Source of the DNA: Parus major | Taxonomy: Eukaryota > Chordata > Aves > Passeriformes > Paridae | Assembly: GCF_001522545.3 (NCBI RefSeq) | Contig: NC_031799.1 | Location: forward strand, 37,741,278 to 37,805,277 | Direction of reading: 5' to 3' | Length of the DNA stretch: 64,000 bases | Part shown: piece by piece, positions 50,701-61,288 of the stretch | How the letters are laid out: every line of letters begins with the position of its first letter | Position numbering within the stretch: the first letter of the stretch is position 1 | The notes under the pieces: model-generated | Database searches by the model: none | What the model saw: the letters and a program-made list of their open reading frames with translations, nothing else | What the model was told of the DNA's origin: nothing | Made by a program: the position numbers and the translations under genes

Positions 50701-53700
50701 TAACACTTCTAGAAGTTAAGCACATCTAATTTAAGGAAACTATTACAGTGCTGTATTTCAAATGTCATCTGTGTCTTCCAATTGTACATTTTTATTTCTG
50801 AATTTTATATTTACCAGTTTAAAATAGGAAATGTCCCCTTTTTTCTTACATGAAACACCAAATGCGTATTCTGAAGAAAACATTTATTTTTAAAGCACAA
50901 ATATATTTTTACAGAAGTTTTTAAAAGCGCCTGAATCTATCAGCATCAGGAGTAATTTTCTCTATCCTTCCTCTTGCTCATTAATGCCTCTTACATTGGC
51001 TCTGTACACTGGGGAGGGTTCTGGCTGTGCAGAGCCCAGGGGCAGTGGGGATAAGGCTGAGTGCCTGTGGGTGACAGTCAGAGGGATGGCCAACAAGGCA
51101 GAGATCCTGCTGGNNNNNNNNNNNNNNNNNNNNNNNNNNNNNNNNNNNNNNNNNNNNNNNNNNNNNNNNNNNNNNNNNNNNNNNNNNNNNNNNNNNNNGT
51201 TCTTGTGGGAGACTTTAACTTGCCAAAAGCCTGCTGGAAACTCAACACAGTGAGAGGAGACAGTATGGCTCCTGGAGAGTGTGGAAGGTAACTTCCAGAC
51301 ACAGCTGGTAGGGGAGCCTACCAGGGCATGCCCTGCCAGACCTGCTGCTCCCAAACAGAGAAGGGAAGTGGGAGATGTGGTGGTCAGAGGCCATCCTGGG
51401 CACACTGACCACGGAATGACAGAGTGTCTCTGTTCTTGGTGAAGTAAGGGAGGGGATCAACAGAACTGCTGCCTTGGACATCCATAGGGCAGACTTTGGC
51501 CCATTCAGGACATTGGTTCAGTGAATCTCTCAGGAAACTGCCCTTAAAAACAAAGGAGTTCAGGAAGGCTGGATGTGCTTTAACGAGGAAATTTTAAATG
51601 TGCAGGAGCAGGCCATGTCCACATGCCAATAGAGGAGCAGGCAGAGAAGACAACTGCCTTGGCTGAGCGTGGAGCTTTCATGGGAACTCAGGGAAAAAAA
51701 GAGAGCTTATGACCTTTGGAAAAAGGGGCAGGGGACTTGGGATGTCATTAGGTCATAGAGAGAAACCCAGAAAGGCAAAACCTCAACTATAACTCCATCT
51801 GACCCCTGCTATGAAAGATTATAGAAAGTGTTCTTATAAATACATTAACTACAAAAGGGGGAGGCGAGAAAAATCTCCATCCTTTACTGGACATGGAAGG
51901 GAACAGAGTTTACTTGACATGGTGGTCAAGTTTACTTCTGGTCAAAGGTTGGTTTCAATGATCTTGGAGGTCTTTTCCAACCCTAATGATTCTATGCTGA
52001 CAAGGTGGAAAACAAAATGCAGCAAAAACAGATGGTTTATAAAGAAGAAGCCGACAAATTTTAAGCCCTCTCAACCTATTGCACTTTTCTTGCAACATAC
52101 CTTTGAAACAAATAAAACTACTTTGGAAAGCTATCTCAGAACCAAACAGAAACTATAAATGATACCAATTCAGTCACTTCTCTTTTTACATACACAGGCT
52201 TCAAAAATCTGTGTATATACCTATCTATCCATTCCTGGTAAAGCATAAAATACTACTATGTGTATTTACTGCATGTTTAGTTGTTAATGCACACATACCA
52301 ACCCTAAAGTTACTTCAGAAAGGAAGACATCCACTCACCAGCTTAATTCCAGGCTAAGAGACCATCTGTGATGGTCACTTGTTTTTATTACTTCTAACTA
52401 CAGAATTTCCAGTATTAATTTCAGTTTAGCCACAAACTCACAAACATAATATCATACCATATAAACACAACTTAGTGGACCATCACACAACAGTTATTCT
52501 TGGAATTAAAATAAATGATTAGTACCTATCAAGTTTCCTTCATAAAAGAAGTACAGTGCTTTACAACTATCTGGGTACTTTAGATGTCTGTGAGGTTTAT
52601 GTACCACATGATTACTGTATCAAGATATTTGATTTAGATAAATTACTCTGATAATGCAATTATGAAAGAGCTTATTGAAATTTCATTCTTATACTGTACT
52701 ATAATCAAATTACTAACATATTATTATTAGTCCTCTAAAGTTTTTCTTACAAGTAGTAAAGTAGAAATCTAGCTTTGTCTCATGATTCCACTATTACCAT
52801 ATCCATAATGTAAACAGAGCTTACATCCTAAAACATCATAATCCAACTGCCAAAAAACGCACATCCACATTCCTAAATAAATATTTAAATACCCTTTAGG
52901 CAAGCTAAATTAATATGCTGTTGGATTCAAAGTGCTGAGTAATTTAATGTCACACAAGTATCTTTACAGTACCATGTACATGCTGTACAAAATGTCATTA
53001 TGCGTCTAGAACACAATTTCCAGCTGACATTATTTTCTTTATATGCTGCCTCTCTGACATTTCTCTTCCTGTTGTTTATCCCTGTCATGTTCTCTTCCAT
53101 TTATGCACCCTCCCTCTTACCAATGCCTATCAGTCATCAATATCCAGCTTCCCACTGCTCTCCTCTTTAAGGCTCCATTCATTCCATTCTTTGTCCACAG
53201 GATGTCCTCTCTAAACCAGCTTTCAAAGCTGCTTCACTGGTCTTGCCAGTCTGTGAATATCTTATTTCAAAAGCACAAAGTCCTTGGAGCAGAGGCAAGT
53301 AAAGACAACCTAAGTGTGCTAGCACAGTACTGTTCCACTCTTTTCAGCGATCAGGATGTGGAGAAAACTGAAGTATGAACATATATAATAAGTAACAAAA
53401 AACAACACTTGAAACGAGTATTTGACTTCTTTTTATATATTCATAACTTAGATTTATATATCTTTTTCTTTCATCAGCTGGTACAAGGTGTAGTACCACA
53501 ATATATTCACAATATATCTGATACAGAAAAATTAGGCATTGACCTGTATATAGCCTTGTTTGCTGCAATACCTAAATCCCCAGATGCCACATGAAGAACT
53601 GCTGACACCAAGCCATTTGTGATTTGCAAGTATCATAATGGATCCCTAAAATAAGAGATTTGCAGGTTCAATTAAAAAGGAAGAATATTTAAAGGTAGCA

Positions 53701-56700
53701 TTCTTTTCCTGACTAAAATACTTTGCAAGCAGTTTCATAGGCTGAAAATAAAACACCATATGCCATTTGTTAGTTCTGTCATTTTATGTAACATATAATT
53801 TGAGTGCACAGCACACATGCTATTTCACACTAAAATTAACAATTAAATTTACATTTAGTGCTGCGAACTAGCTCATTATTTTGGAAAAAGTACTGTGCCA
53901 GGTTTTCTCTTAGGGAAGATTTTTGTGCTCTGCATAAATCAGCATTTGAAAATAAATTTTAATTACAGTTTAGCAAATGTTTTGCATTAAGAATTTTGTT
54001 CAGGTTTGCAAACAAAACCAAGTAACTAAGCAGTCCATAATAAAATAATCTACAATGGATTCCAATTGTTCAGACTGTTGAACTCCAGAGATCGAGGTAA
54101 AAAACAGATTCAAATCCTTACTGGCCAGAATTTATGATTTTTTTAAGACAGAGGAAGGTTCTTAGCACTCTCACCACTGGGATCCTCATTTCTTCACCCA
54201 TTCTTCATCACTGGATGAAATATTTTTTCTCTTTTACCAATTCAGTGTAAAAACTAAAAAATTAGTGATGTTTGAAGGACTCAAGATTTGGCCTGCACTA
54301 ACAAGTCACACGTGGCATAATGGCCATTTATGCTGATATATGTCTCTGTGCTGACATATTTGAAAACTGTCACTCCTGAAGCATGAAAGAGCAGTGTCAA
54401 ACATACCAGCAGTGAGTCTTTTATGACACGAGCCACTTCGTCCAGTGAACTCAGCTGAATGGAAAACAGCTGGTCTAAAAGATGTAAGGTAGCTTTTTCA
54501 AGGCTTGGTAAGTGACGAAGCCAAAGGCTGAAGATAGCTGATTCAGGAAGGGAGATCTTCTTCCTGGTTTAGAGAGGAAAATACTGTTTTATCTGAGTAA
54601 CTAGAAGGAAGACCAAAAAAAGTACTTTTTTTTTTTTTAAAACATACTGGGGGGAAAAGGAGGCGCAAAGATCAACCTGAAGCAAGAGAGAGATCTTGTT
54701 TACAGTAGCCTGTTCAACAGCAAATCATAATAGCAAAGAATGACAGGAAATCACCATCATCTACAAATGCAACTTTACCACATGTGTTTAAAACCTAGAA
54801 ATTTGGTCATGATGGACAAAGTCTGAAGTTCCCCTCCTCTCTTGAGAAAGGTCCTGTCCCTGGATCTTGTGCTCTCTCAAACCAGACTAGTTCCTGCAGA
54901 CAACTACTGAGAGATGAGCAGGAAGGTCCTGCATAATTCTTCTTCTATCCTGTATTTGGTTATATTCTGTATAACCAAAGAATTACCTAACTTTGCAGAG
55001 AAATAAGGAAAACCCCCAAACCAGCAACAACAAAAAGAAAAAAAAAAAGAACCAAAAAAAACCCAAAAACCAACAACAACAAAAACCCACAAAAACAAAA
55101 CCAAAAAAAAACCAATAAAAATTTAGAGGTAGCTAAGTATTCAGCCTAGCAGCACTGACCAGAGGTATTTAACAAACAAATAGTTAAGAAGACAAGTTCT
55201 CTCTCTATCTAAAGACTTCAGCTATTGGTGTCATATCAAATGACAAAAAAAAAGACACAGTGTGCACCAGCATGAATCAAAATATACTAAACTAACCACC
55301 CAAGAAGAGATATCACAGCACAAACATCCTGGAATATTTTTGTAGCTATTGTGATTGTTGCAAATTAAAAGGTTCAAACCAAAACAACACATAAGTAACA
55401 ATAAATATTTGCCTTGGTCTTAAATCAAGTTAAGATTAAAAAACCTATAATTAGGCTGGAGTGTACATGCAAACTAAAACTGAGAAAAGTGAAAATACCA
55501 CCAGAAAGAATACTAAAGCCATTTTAGGATCTATTTTCCATGAATTTATTTTGCCATACATTTGTTTAATTATCAGCTCTCAGAACTCTGAATTTCATTA
55601 AGAAGCCTGATTTTTTTCCACTCAATACTATGTAGTGATCTTAAAGTGTACTTGTGGAGACAAGAAATACATTGAAGCATCCAGAATTTCAAAATTGTAA
55701 AGCAATGCTCAATTTCAGGATGCTGTTTTATTAAATACTACTATTAAAGCACATAGGCACATGAGAGTAAACTAAGAATGACAAGAGATTAGCTGATTTT
55801 GCCACCACCAAGCTTCTTCTTGTTTTTGTGGTAGCATGGTAGATTATATAGATATTAAGGGAGGAGAAGAAAGCTAATAAGAGTATATAGAGATGTTGGA
55901 ACTCTAAGATATAAAAACCATATAGGAAGTTAACTGTAGTGATTATACTCCCACAGATGAACTTGCAGATAGATGGTCTCACCAGGGCAATTTTGAGTTC
56001 TTTGGAGCCTTGCAAATGCCCTATTTTCTAAGGAACACTTCACCCATGTTCAGAACACAACAGAGTTAGGGAAAACAGAAGTCAGTTATCAGAGCAGGTA
56101 AAAAAAATAAAATACAAGCACATTCACATTAAGACCACATGAGTTCAGTGACAGTCCAGGAATATATCATGTAAAGCATGTATGAGCCTGTATCTGCTCC
56201 CAGGGAAACCATACATTTTTGCTGAGGACCCTGAAAGAGTCACTTAGTCAAAGGCCATGTGAAATCAGACACTTTTGTTCACTGTGATAAGTAAGTAGCT
56301 CAACAGTTAAGAAAAGAGACATTTATTTTAGTCAGAAGAACCTCTTATGGCAATCCAAAGAATGGCCTTACTCATGACATGAAGTGTCAGAAGTCTCTTG
56401 TGATGGGCTGCCCACCAGCTCACCGGTATGAGAACAAACCATCAGTACAGAACCTGTGAGCTTGCTCTCACAGTCTTTCAAGCTTGTGGAATATGAACAA
56501 CCAGAAGCCACAAAAGATGGACAAGCGAAAGAGTGAAAGATAGCCCTGTCTTTTTGGGCACACCTTTCACTACCCACCTCCACGTTCACATTCCTTTTTC
56601 ATGCCTTTTCCTTGGCTTTTAGTAACATGCATGGATTAGTTTTTGCACTTTCCCATTATCTATTTTTGCCTGGAGCCCTCAATGGATCACCACAAAAATC

Positions 56701-59700
56701 TTCATTAGGCCATCTCAGAAACTATGATGACTACAGAGGAAACAATTACAACTTATTAAAAAAGGAGAGAAATGGATTGTTGACATAGAGTGCTCACAAG
56801 GGACATTTTCTAGTACAATAAAAAAAATTGTTTATAATACTGCACCTCAGCTACAACTTAAATAAAGCCATTCTGAAATAAAAGTATGCTGTGCTTTCCC
56901 TGATATCTTCCCTTTCCTGGCATAGCCAACCTTGCTGATGTTAAGCTTCACTCAGCTGGTTATCCTCCATAGACTGATTTTATCAGAACAGGGTCAGCAA
57001 AACAAGCAAAGCTGTATTTCACAAATTGCTCCTCTCTCAGATTCATTAAAACTCACCTGCTAAGAACTGGGAAAATTTGAAATATGGAAAACCAATTTCA
57101 CAACAAAAAACCTCCAAGAAAACTCAAAAGAATTATGAAAACATCAAACATAAGGATCTACCTTACACACAGAAAAATTAAAATGGCTCCCAAAATGTCA
57201 GGTAAGGAATGGTAATACACTTATATGACACATTAATGAATTTCTAGGAAAAATTACCACAGTTTCCACAAAATTCCTAAAATCTATTGAAGGTTTTAAC
57301 CTCCTTTTTAGGGAACAGGTGAGACAAAGTCCAAGTCAACATTCAAAGCTGTTATGCCAGTTTGTGCATCAGCAATGTAAAATTCTGCTCTGGCCCACAA
57401 TCTCAGCTCTGCTATTCAACTGCAAGAGAAGTACTTTACTAGAAAGGTGTTCAGTGCAATCAGCATACAAACCTAGAAAAAAGACATTGAACAGATAGTC
57501 TTTATGAAAAATTAAAACAATAATACAAACCCAGCCACTTACTTTAAAACAGCCTCATTCACAGCCTCTAGAAATTCTGAACTGAGAATTTCTTTTGATG
57601 AACCTCCGTGGTAAAGAAGGAGAGTTTCCAGCAGTGGAGTTAGATCAGGCAAAGTAATGAGAGGCACACAGAAAATGGACACAGCATTCACATGACTAGC
57701 TGAAACGCTGAAGGAAAAAATAAACACAGTTCATATTTCAGAAAAGTCATAAATTCTAAACTGTTAAGCTAAAAAAAGGACATTAATTAACTGCAGATGA
57801 TTAAAAGTAAGACATGCATACCTAACTGCTGAAAAATTATTTACTGGAATGACTGTTGACATAACATTCCATATAGTGTGCAGAATGTTTAGAAGTCCGA
57901 TAAAATTTTGATATTCAAGTGCTCAAACCAAACCATGTGAGGGATAGCAACACAATTCTGAATTGAACCCAGTTATTTTGGCTCCAGCAACAATAACTAC
58001 TAGGCTAGACATCTCTCTGTCTTTCCCAGGGCTAGTGAAGGAAGACTAGAGATTCATAGCTACATGTAAGTTTCCCGGAGCCCCAAAAGAGACAATCTAG
58101 CTGCTTTTCAGACATGTTGCTTTTTTAACCTCTCTTTCCTCTTAACAGAAAAAAATTATGAATCCTGCTGTCTTCAAGTACTGGAATTTTTTTGTCTTAC
58201 AGACCTACAGCTGAAGGAACATGTAGCACCTTTGGAAAACTGAAACTACAAACCACTTGCTGGATCTTCTCACTAAAACTAAAACATGGCTGGAAATTAC
58301 TGAAGACAGTGGAATATATAACATAAAGTAAATACAGAAACTTTGGAACTTTAAGAAAATTAAACTGGCAGAGACTAGATTTGCAAAAAGAAATCAGGAG
58401 TTTACAGAGAATATATATTGTTTCTAGCACATGAAACTGTAGCATTGACAGGAAGACAATTAAAATGACCAAGAGCTATGAAACACTGAATTCCAGCAAA
58501 TTAAAATATTGTCCTATATTGTCTGTAAAAGGCTTCCCAGAGTTCCTGCAACTTGCTCCTGATTCAGTAAAAGAAGTTCATTCTCTGCAAGAAACTGAAA
58601 GTATTTTCTTTGAGGAGTCACAAAAACTATTCCTGAAGATCTGAGATGGGAATTAACAGGCTGCTCAGCAGTATGGACATGAGGTAATTATTAATCCTTA
58701 CCATTTAAACAGAGAGAGAAATAAAACATGACACATGTTCAAAGACACAAGTTTCTGAGTAATTACCTGATTAAATACGTGTTTAAGGTTTCTTATACTG
58801 AAATACTTCAAAAAACACTTTTGTTACAAGTGATTTTGCAGGAATTGTAATTATTGGGATGATCTTATCATGCAGTAGTATTTTCCAGGATACACAGAAC
58901 TGAAACTCTAAATCAGTTCCCTTTGTAAAACTATGCTTCTAATTTCTTATCCAGGTTAGCAGAATTTAGCAGATGAATTTACTCTTACTTAACTTCAGAA
59001 GAAAAACCCTGTGAAGGCAATTTTCTTCTACATAATCTTCAAAATATGTTCTTGGAGACTAGTGCACAATGCACTCCACTATGTACAATGAATTTGCACA
59101 GATATTATCATCTGAATTTTTAAAATATCACTAAAGGGCAAAAGGAAAAAATGTACACTTCTAAAAGCAAAATACTTTTGTCTCTGAAATTTGAATAAAC
59201 ACCCATATCATAATTTCTACATTCAAAAATCAAAGTTCAAAGTTTTCCCTTTCTCCCAGCAGAAATCAGGTATTTCTCTTCCCAACAGTCTCAACCAGCT
59301 TTTAAGCTAAATCTATTTCACCCTACTTTTAAAATGTGGGCATTTATTTCCTACATGGAAAGAAACTTTGTGATACTCCTCATTAACTGTGTCCCTGATT
59401 TTAATATTAAAATCATTCCTAAACAAATTCATTTAATCTTCCTTACCAAATATCTAGGTGCAAAAAGGAAGGGGAGAAGAATAGCCGAGTTTTGGCTAAT
59501 GATACAAGAAAAAGATTTCAATTAGCTTCTTCTTTCCTATAATTCTACAAGCTGTGTAAAATAGGTCATAAAACTCTTTTATTCATAGCATCCCTTTTGG
59601 CTCTGAAGGGCAGCAGAATGTGTACAGGCATTTTCTTTCATTCAATTTATTAACTATGAATTATTGCAATTTTTTAATATTTTAATGCTTTTATTTACTT

Positions 59701-61288
59701 ATTAGTTATTTTACTATTAAATAATAAAAAAATAACACTATTAGTGTAATTATTTCATCACTAATTATTTAATTTTGGATAAGTAGTTCTTATATATATT
59801 TACTACTCTATTATTAATAATTTAACCAAATAAATTGAATACACTTAAAACGGAAGACACAATTTGAATTTATAGTTTACACTAAAAAATATCCTCGTTT
59901 TTTCTTTTGTTTTTTAGCTGCAATTCACTTAATTTACATGCAATCAATAGAATCTACTGACATTCAAATGACATAATTTTTACAGTACTGACAAAAGACT
60001 GTGCTCTGCATTTCAAGGTCAGTAGAAAGGTACAAATCAGACAGAAAAAAGGCATGATCATGTGAAAAATAGTGACAACAGCACCATTAGACAAATGATC
60101 TTTGAAGGTCCCTTCCAACCGTTCCATGACTCCTAGGTTAAGTACAAACTATTATGTGAAGCCAAACTTACCAAGTTTGTCCACATATGTATCCAAAACT
60201 TTTCAGCTGAAGCCTAAGTTGCCCAAGACTGTAAAATGATCCTCACTGAACTGTAATGACCCAAACCAAAACATATCAAAATTATGTTTAGATAACACCT
60301 ACCTCTCCTGAATGTTAAGTCCATTGAACTGGTTTTCTCTGAGCTCTGTTACTAATGAAACGACCATCTGTTAAGTAAAATAAAAATAAATGAAATAAAA
60401 TACATTCCATTTACTGCCAATAATAAGCAGACATTAGTTGAATGGTTCTCTGTGTGACTGACGTACTGTAAAGGTTAATAACTTGCTGTGTTCATCTATT
60501 TTGATTTTTTAAATTTTTTAACTATTGATGTCAAATTAAAGCACTCCAAATCACTGAACAAACTGTACTGCAAAATGTTATTTTAACACATTATATATTT
60601 TATACATTTTAAAATAAAAAAGATATTCATTTTAGCTCTGCTTCCCCAGGAGTTAAGGCATAATTCTCAGAAGAGCATTACTAGAAATTTTTACATGTTT
60701 TGTCCAATTCAAGTCAATATATTATGAAATATTATTCCCACTATTTTTTTATATCTTAACTATAAAAGTGACTTTAACTTGCATTTAGGGTTCATCTCCC
60801 ATTTTAACTGCAGCAGATATAGTAAAAAAAACAATTCAGAAGTTACATTCCAATACATAAAATAATGAATATAATTTTAACTTCATGGGGAAAAAATTAC
60901 AGAAGCAGGATTTTCTTTTGTTATAGCACAACAGAAGTGGGAATTCTGTTTTTGTGAACATCTATTACAGTGTAATCTAATAAAAAATTCTCATTTGTCG
61001 AGAGATCTCTCACTTCATTTTTTCCCTTAAAAGGTTATAAAAGTAACTGAGGTAAGAAAAGATAAACAAGCTTCAGTTCATGTTCCTTATCACAATGACA
61101 GCTCCATGTATGTGCTTATAAACTGGTGATTTATTATTAACAAGATCACAATTCCACAAAATACTTACATTTTTAACCAAGTGGTAATAATAATCTGCGG
61201 ATGTGTAGCCCAGAGCTGATATGAAGGTACTGGTTTCCGCTTCATTACCTTCCCACTTACAAGAACAAAGGAGATGGCACAGCAAACT
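32648..61288 (-). CDS. FANCC: FANCC (Fanconi anaemia complementation group C), exons 5-15, 5' partial
   Basis: FANCC is a helical-repeat subunit of the Fanconi core complex. With FANCE and FANCF it helps the FANCL ligase monoubiquitinate FANCD2-FANCI at DNA interstrand crosslinks. Eleven exons, numbered as in human, were placed at 61169-61288, 60303-60367, 57543-57707, 54407-54563, 48037-48089, 45393-45492, 40762-40837, 39883-39964, 37304-37475, 34584-34784 and 32648-32791. All have GT-AG introns and phases that join, giving 444 residues plus TAG. They align with human FANCC from about residue 116 to 558. Good matches include [56 protein letters not shown] and [14 protein letters not shown]. 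Eight exon lengths equal the human lengths I recall. The leucine corresponding to human L554, whose change to proline causes disease, is kept near the C-terminus. Exons 1-4 are not in the window. Confidence 0.97.
32792..34583 (-). other. FANCC intron 14
   Basis: 1792 bp, GTAAGT to TTTCAG. No repeat family recognised. Confidence 0.9.
34584..34784 (-). CDS. FANCC: FANCC exon 14
   Basis: The exon is 201 bp, one codon shorter than human. It begins [20 protein letters not shown] and includes [20 protein letters not shown], matching human IRHLLLNFLLWAPGGHTIA. The acceptor is ttatttcctacag and the donor CAT|GTAAGT. Confidence 0.96.
34785..37303 (-). other. FANCC intron 13
   Basis: 2519 bp, GTGGGT to TACAG. 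Contains the CAA microsatellite. Confidence 0.9.
36004..36037 (+). repeat. (CAA)n microsatellite
   Basis: An A/CAA tract with at least five tandem CAA units, in FANCC intron 13. Confidence 0.9.
37304..37475 (-). CDS. FANCC: FANCC exon 13
   Basis: The exon is 172 bp, one codon shorter than human. It encodes [20 protein letters not shown], then [20 protein letters not shown] and TM. The acceptor is tgtgttgttttccag. The donor is ATG|GTGGGT. Translation could read through into the intron, but the human exon also ends at this methionine. Confidence 0.95.
38525..39172 (+). repeat. CR1 LINE 3' region in FANCC intron 12
   Basis: Contains ORF2 C-terminal DNA (tgctggagcgtgtccagagg, agctggggttgtttagcctg, ggacattaggaagaagttcc) and a complete tail (ttggacttgatgatctcaaa ... 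gattctgtgattctatgat). The 5' edge is unclear; related but decayed sequence may extend to about 38380. Confidence 0.93.
39883..39964 (-). CDS. FANCC: FANCC exon 12
   Basis: The exon is 82 bp, the human length. It encodes [20 protein letters not shown] then VEDTNI, aligned with human [20 protein letters not shown]. The acceptor is cttcatcctcag and the donor AG|GTAAGC. Confidence 0.93.
40762..40837 (-). CDS. FANCC: FANCC exon 11
   Basis: The exon is 76 bp, the human length. It encodes [20 protein letters not shown], aligned with human [20 protein letters not shown]. The acceptor is ttttgtgtctcag and the donor G|GTAAGT. It is one of the more diverged exons. Confidence 0.92.
40838..45392 (-). other. 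FANCC intron 10
   Basis: 4555 bp, GTTAGT to CTCAG. Contains the CR1 at 41565 and a more CpG-containing patch at 41280-41540. Confidence 0.9.
41565..42482 (+). repeat. CR1 LINE, about 0.9 kb, in FANCC intron 10
   Basis: Begins near ctgctgggtccaggcctatt and includes tttggtgatgacacaaaacg (the RT catalytic D-D block, decayed), gagggaccttgacaggctgg and the end gatgtccagaggtcccttcc. It is interrupted by small deletions and a T-rich insertion around 42290-42320. Confidence 0.93.
45393..45492 (-). CDS. FANCC: FANCC exon 10
   Basis: The exon is 100 bp, the human length. It encodes [20 protein letters not shown] and ends AYQNENKQ, matching human [20 protein letters not shown]. The acceptor is ttttcattgtgtag and the donor CAG|GTTAGT. 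Confidence 0.96.
45493..48036 (-). other. FANCC intron 9
   Basis: 2544 bp, GTAAGT to TGTAG. A CA-rich patch at about 47263-47310; nothing else seen. Confidence 0.9.
48037..48089 (-). CDS. FANCC: FANCC exon 9
   Basis: The exon is 53 bp, the human length, too short for simple ORF detection. It encodes [17 protein letters not shown], matching human QAACHPAIFRVVDEMF. The acceptor is ttgtttatcaacag and the donor AA|GTAAGT. Confidence 0.94.
49437..49507 (+). repeat. (TTTG)n-like tract
   Basis: gtttgttttgtttgggggtt followed by repeats of tttgtttg, in FANCC intron 8. Confidence 0.88.
49513..49559 (+). repeat. short CR1 tail in FANCC intron 8
   Basis: ctggactagatctccagagc followed by ttcccaaccattctgaggtt resembles the last 50 bp of CR1. 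It follows a (TTTG)-rich stretch. Confidence 0.65.
51000..51996 (+). repeat. CR1 LINE endonuclease-region fragment with internal deletion
   Basis: After an assembly gap the + strand encodes [12 protein letters not shown], the catalytic GDFN block of the CR1 ORF2 endonuclease, followed by further ORF2-like DNA to about 51870 (for example a KYINYKR remnant). It then jumps to a CR1 3' tail (caatgatcttggaggtcttt). The reverse-transcriptase part is missing. Stops and frameshifts show it is dead. Confidence 0.88.
51114..51198. other. assembly gap (85 N)
   Basis: A run of 85 undetermined bases inside the CR1 endonuclease region. Reading across it cannot be trusted. Confidence 1.
54407..54563 (-). 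CDS. FANCC: FANCC exon 8
   Basis: The exon is 157 bp, the human length. The acceptor is ctctctaaaccag and the donor CTG|GTATGT. It encodes [20 protein letters not shown] and ends ARVIKDSLL, matching human [12 protein letters not shown] and FIKDSSLP. Confidence 0.96.
54564..57542 (-). other. FANCC intron 7
   Basis: 2979 bp, GTAAGT to ACCAG. Contains the A-rich tract at 55016. Confidence 0.9.
55016..55122 (+). repeat. A-rich (CAA/CAAAA) low-complexity tract
   Basis: Mixed aacaacaac, A runs and aaaacccaaaa units, in FANCC intron 7. The opposite strand reads as an artificial Phe/Leu/Val/Gly-rich peptide that should not be annotated. Confidence 0.9.
57543..57707 (-). CDS. FANCC: FANCC exon 7
   Basis: The exon is 165 bp, the human length. 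The acceptor is ttttttccttcag and the donor AAA|GTAAGT. It encodes [20 protein letters not shown] and then [20 protein letters not shown], the best-conserved FANCC stretch in the window. Confidence 0.96.
59640..59850 (+). repeat. AT-rich tract
   Basis: Almost pure A/T with many ttatta and attatt units, in FANCC intron 6. No other signal seen. Confidence 0.8.
60095..60134 (+). repeat. short CR1 tail in FANCC intron 6
   Basis: gatctttgaaggtcccttcc followed by aaccgttccatgactc is the CR1 3' tail; the rest is missing. Confidence 0.75.
60303..60367 (-). CDS. FANCC: FANCC exon 6
   Basis: The exon is 65 bp, the human length. The peptide [20 protein letters not shown] matches human MVLSLASELREN. 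The acceptor is cttaacag and the donor AG|GTAGGT. The last two bases AG join C of exon 7 to make a serine codon. Confidence 0.94.
61169..61288 (-). CDS. FANCC: FANCC exon 5
   Basis: The exon is 120 bp, 40 codons, phase 0 at both ends. The acceptor is ttgatttctcag and the donor AAT|GTAAGT. The peptide runs [18 protein letters not shown] to [16 protein letters not shown], matching human GLGYAPIDYY. It is three codons longer than human exon 5, with the extra residues near CKWEGNEAE. Confidence 0.93.

Larger units (their letters stand above)
48090..54406 (-). other. FANCC intron 8
   Basis: 6317 bp, GTATGT to AACAG. The longest complete intron here; it holds two CR1 pieces, the TTTG tract, a GC-rich patch at 49215-49430 and the assembly gap. 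Confidence 0.9.
57708..60302 (-). other. FANCC intron 6
   Basis: 2595 bp, GTAGGT to TTCAG. Contains the AT-rich tract and a short CR1 tail. Confidence 0.9.

Noticed and set aside
54904..55104. Open frame on the - strand rich in Phe, Val and Gly
   Set aside because: Translation of the A/C-rich simple repeat.
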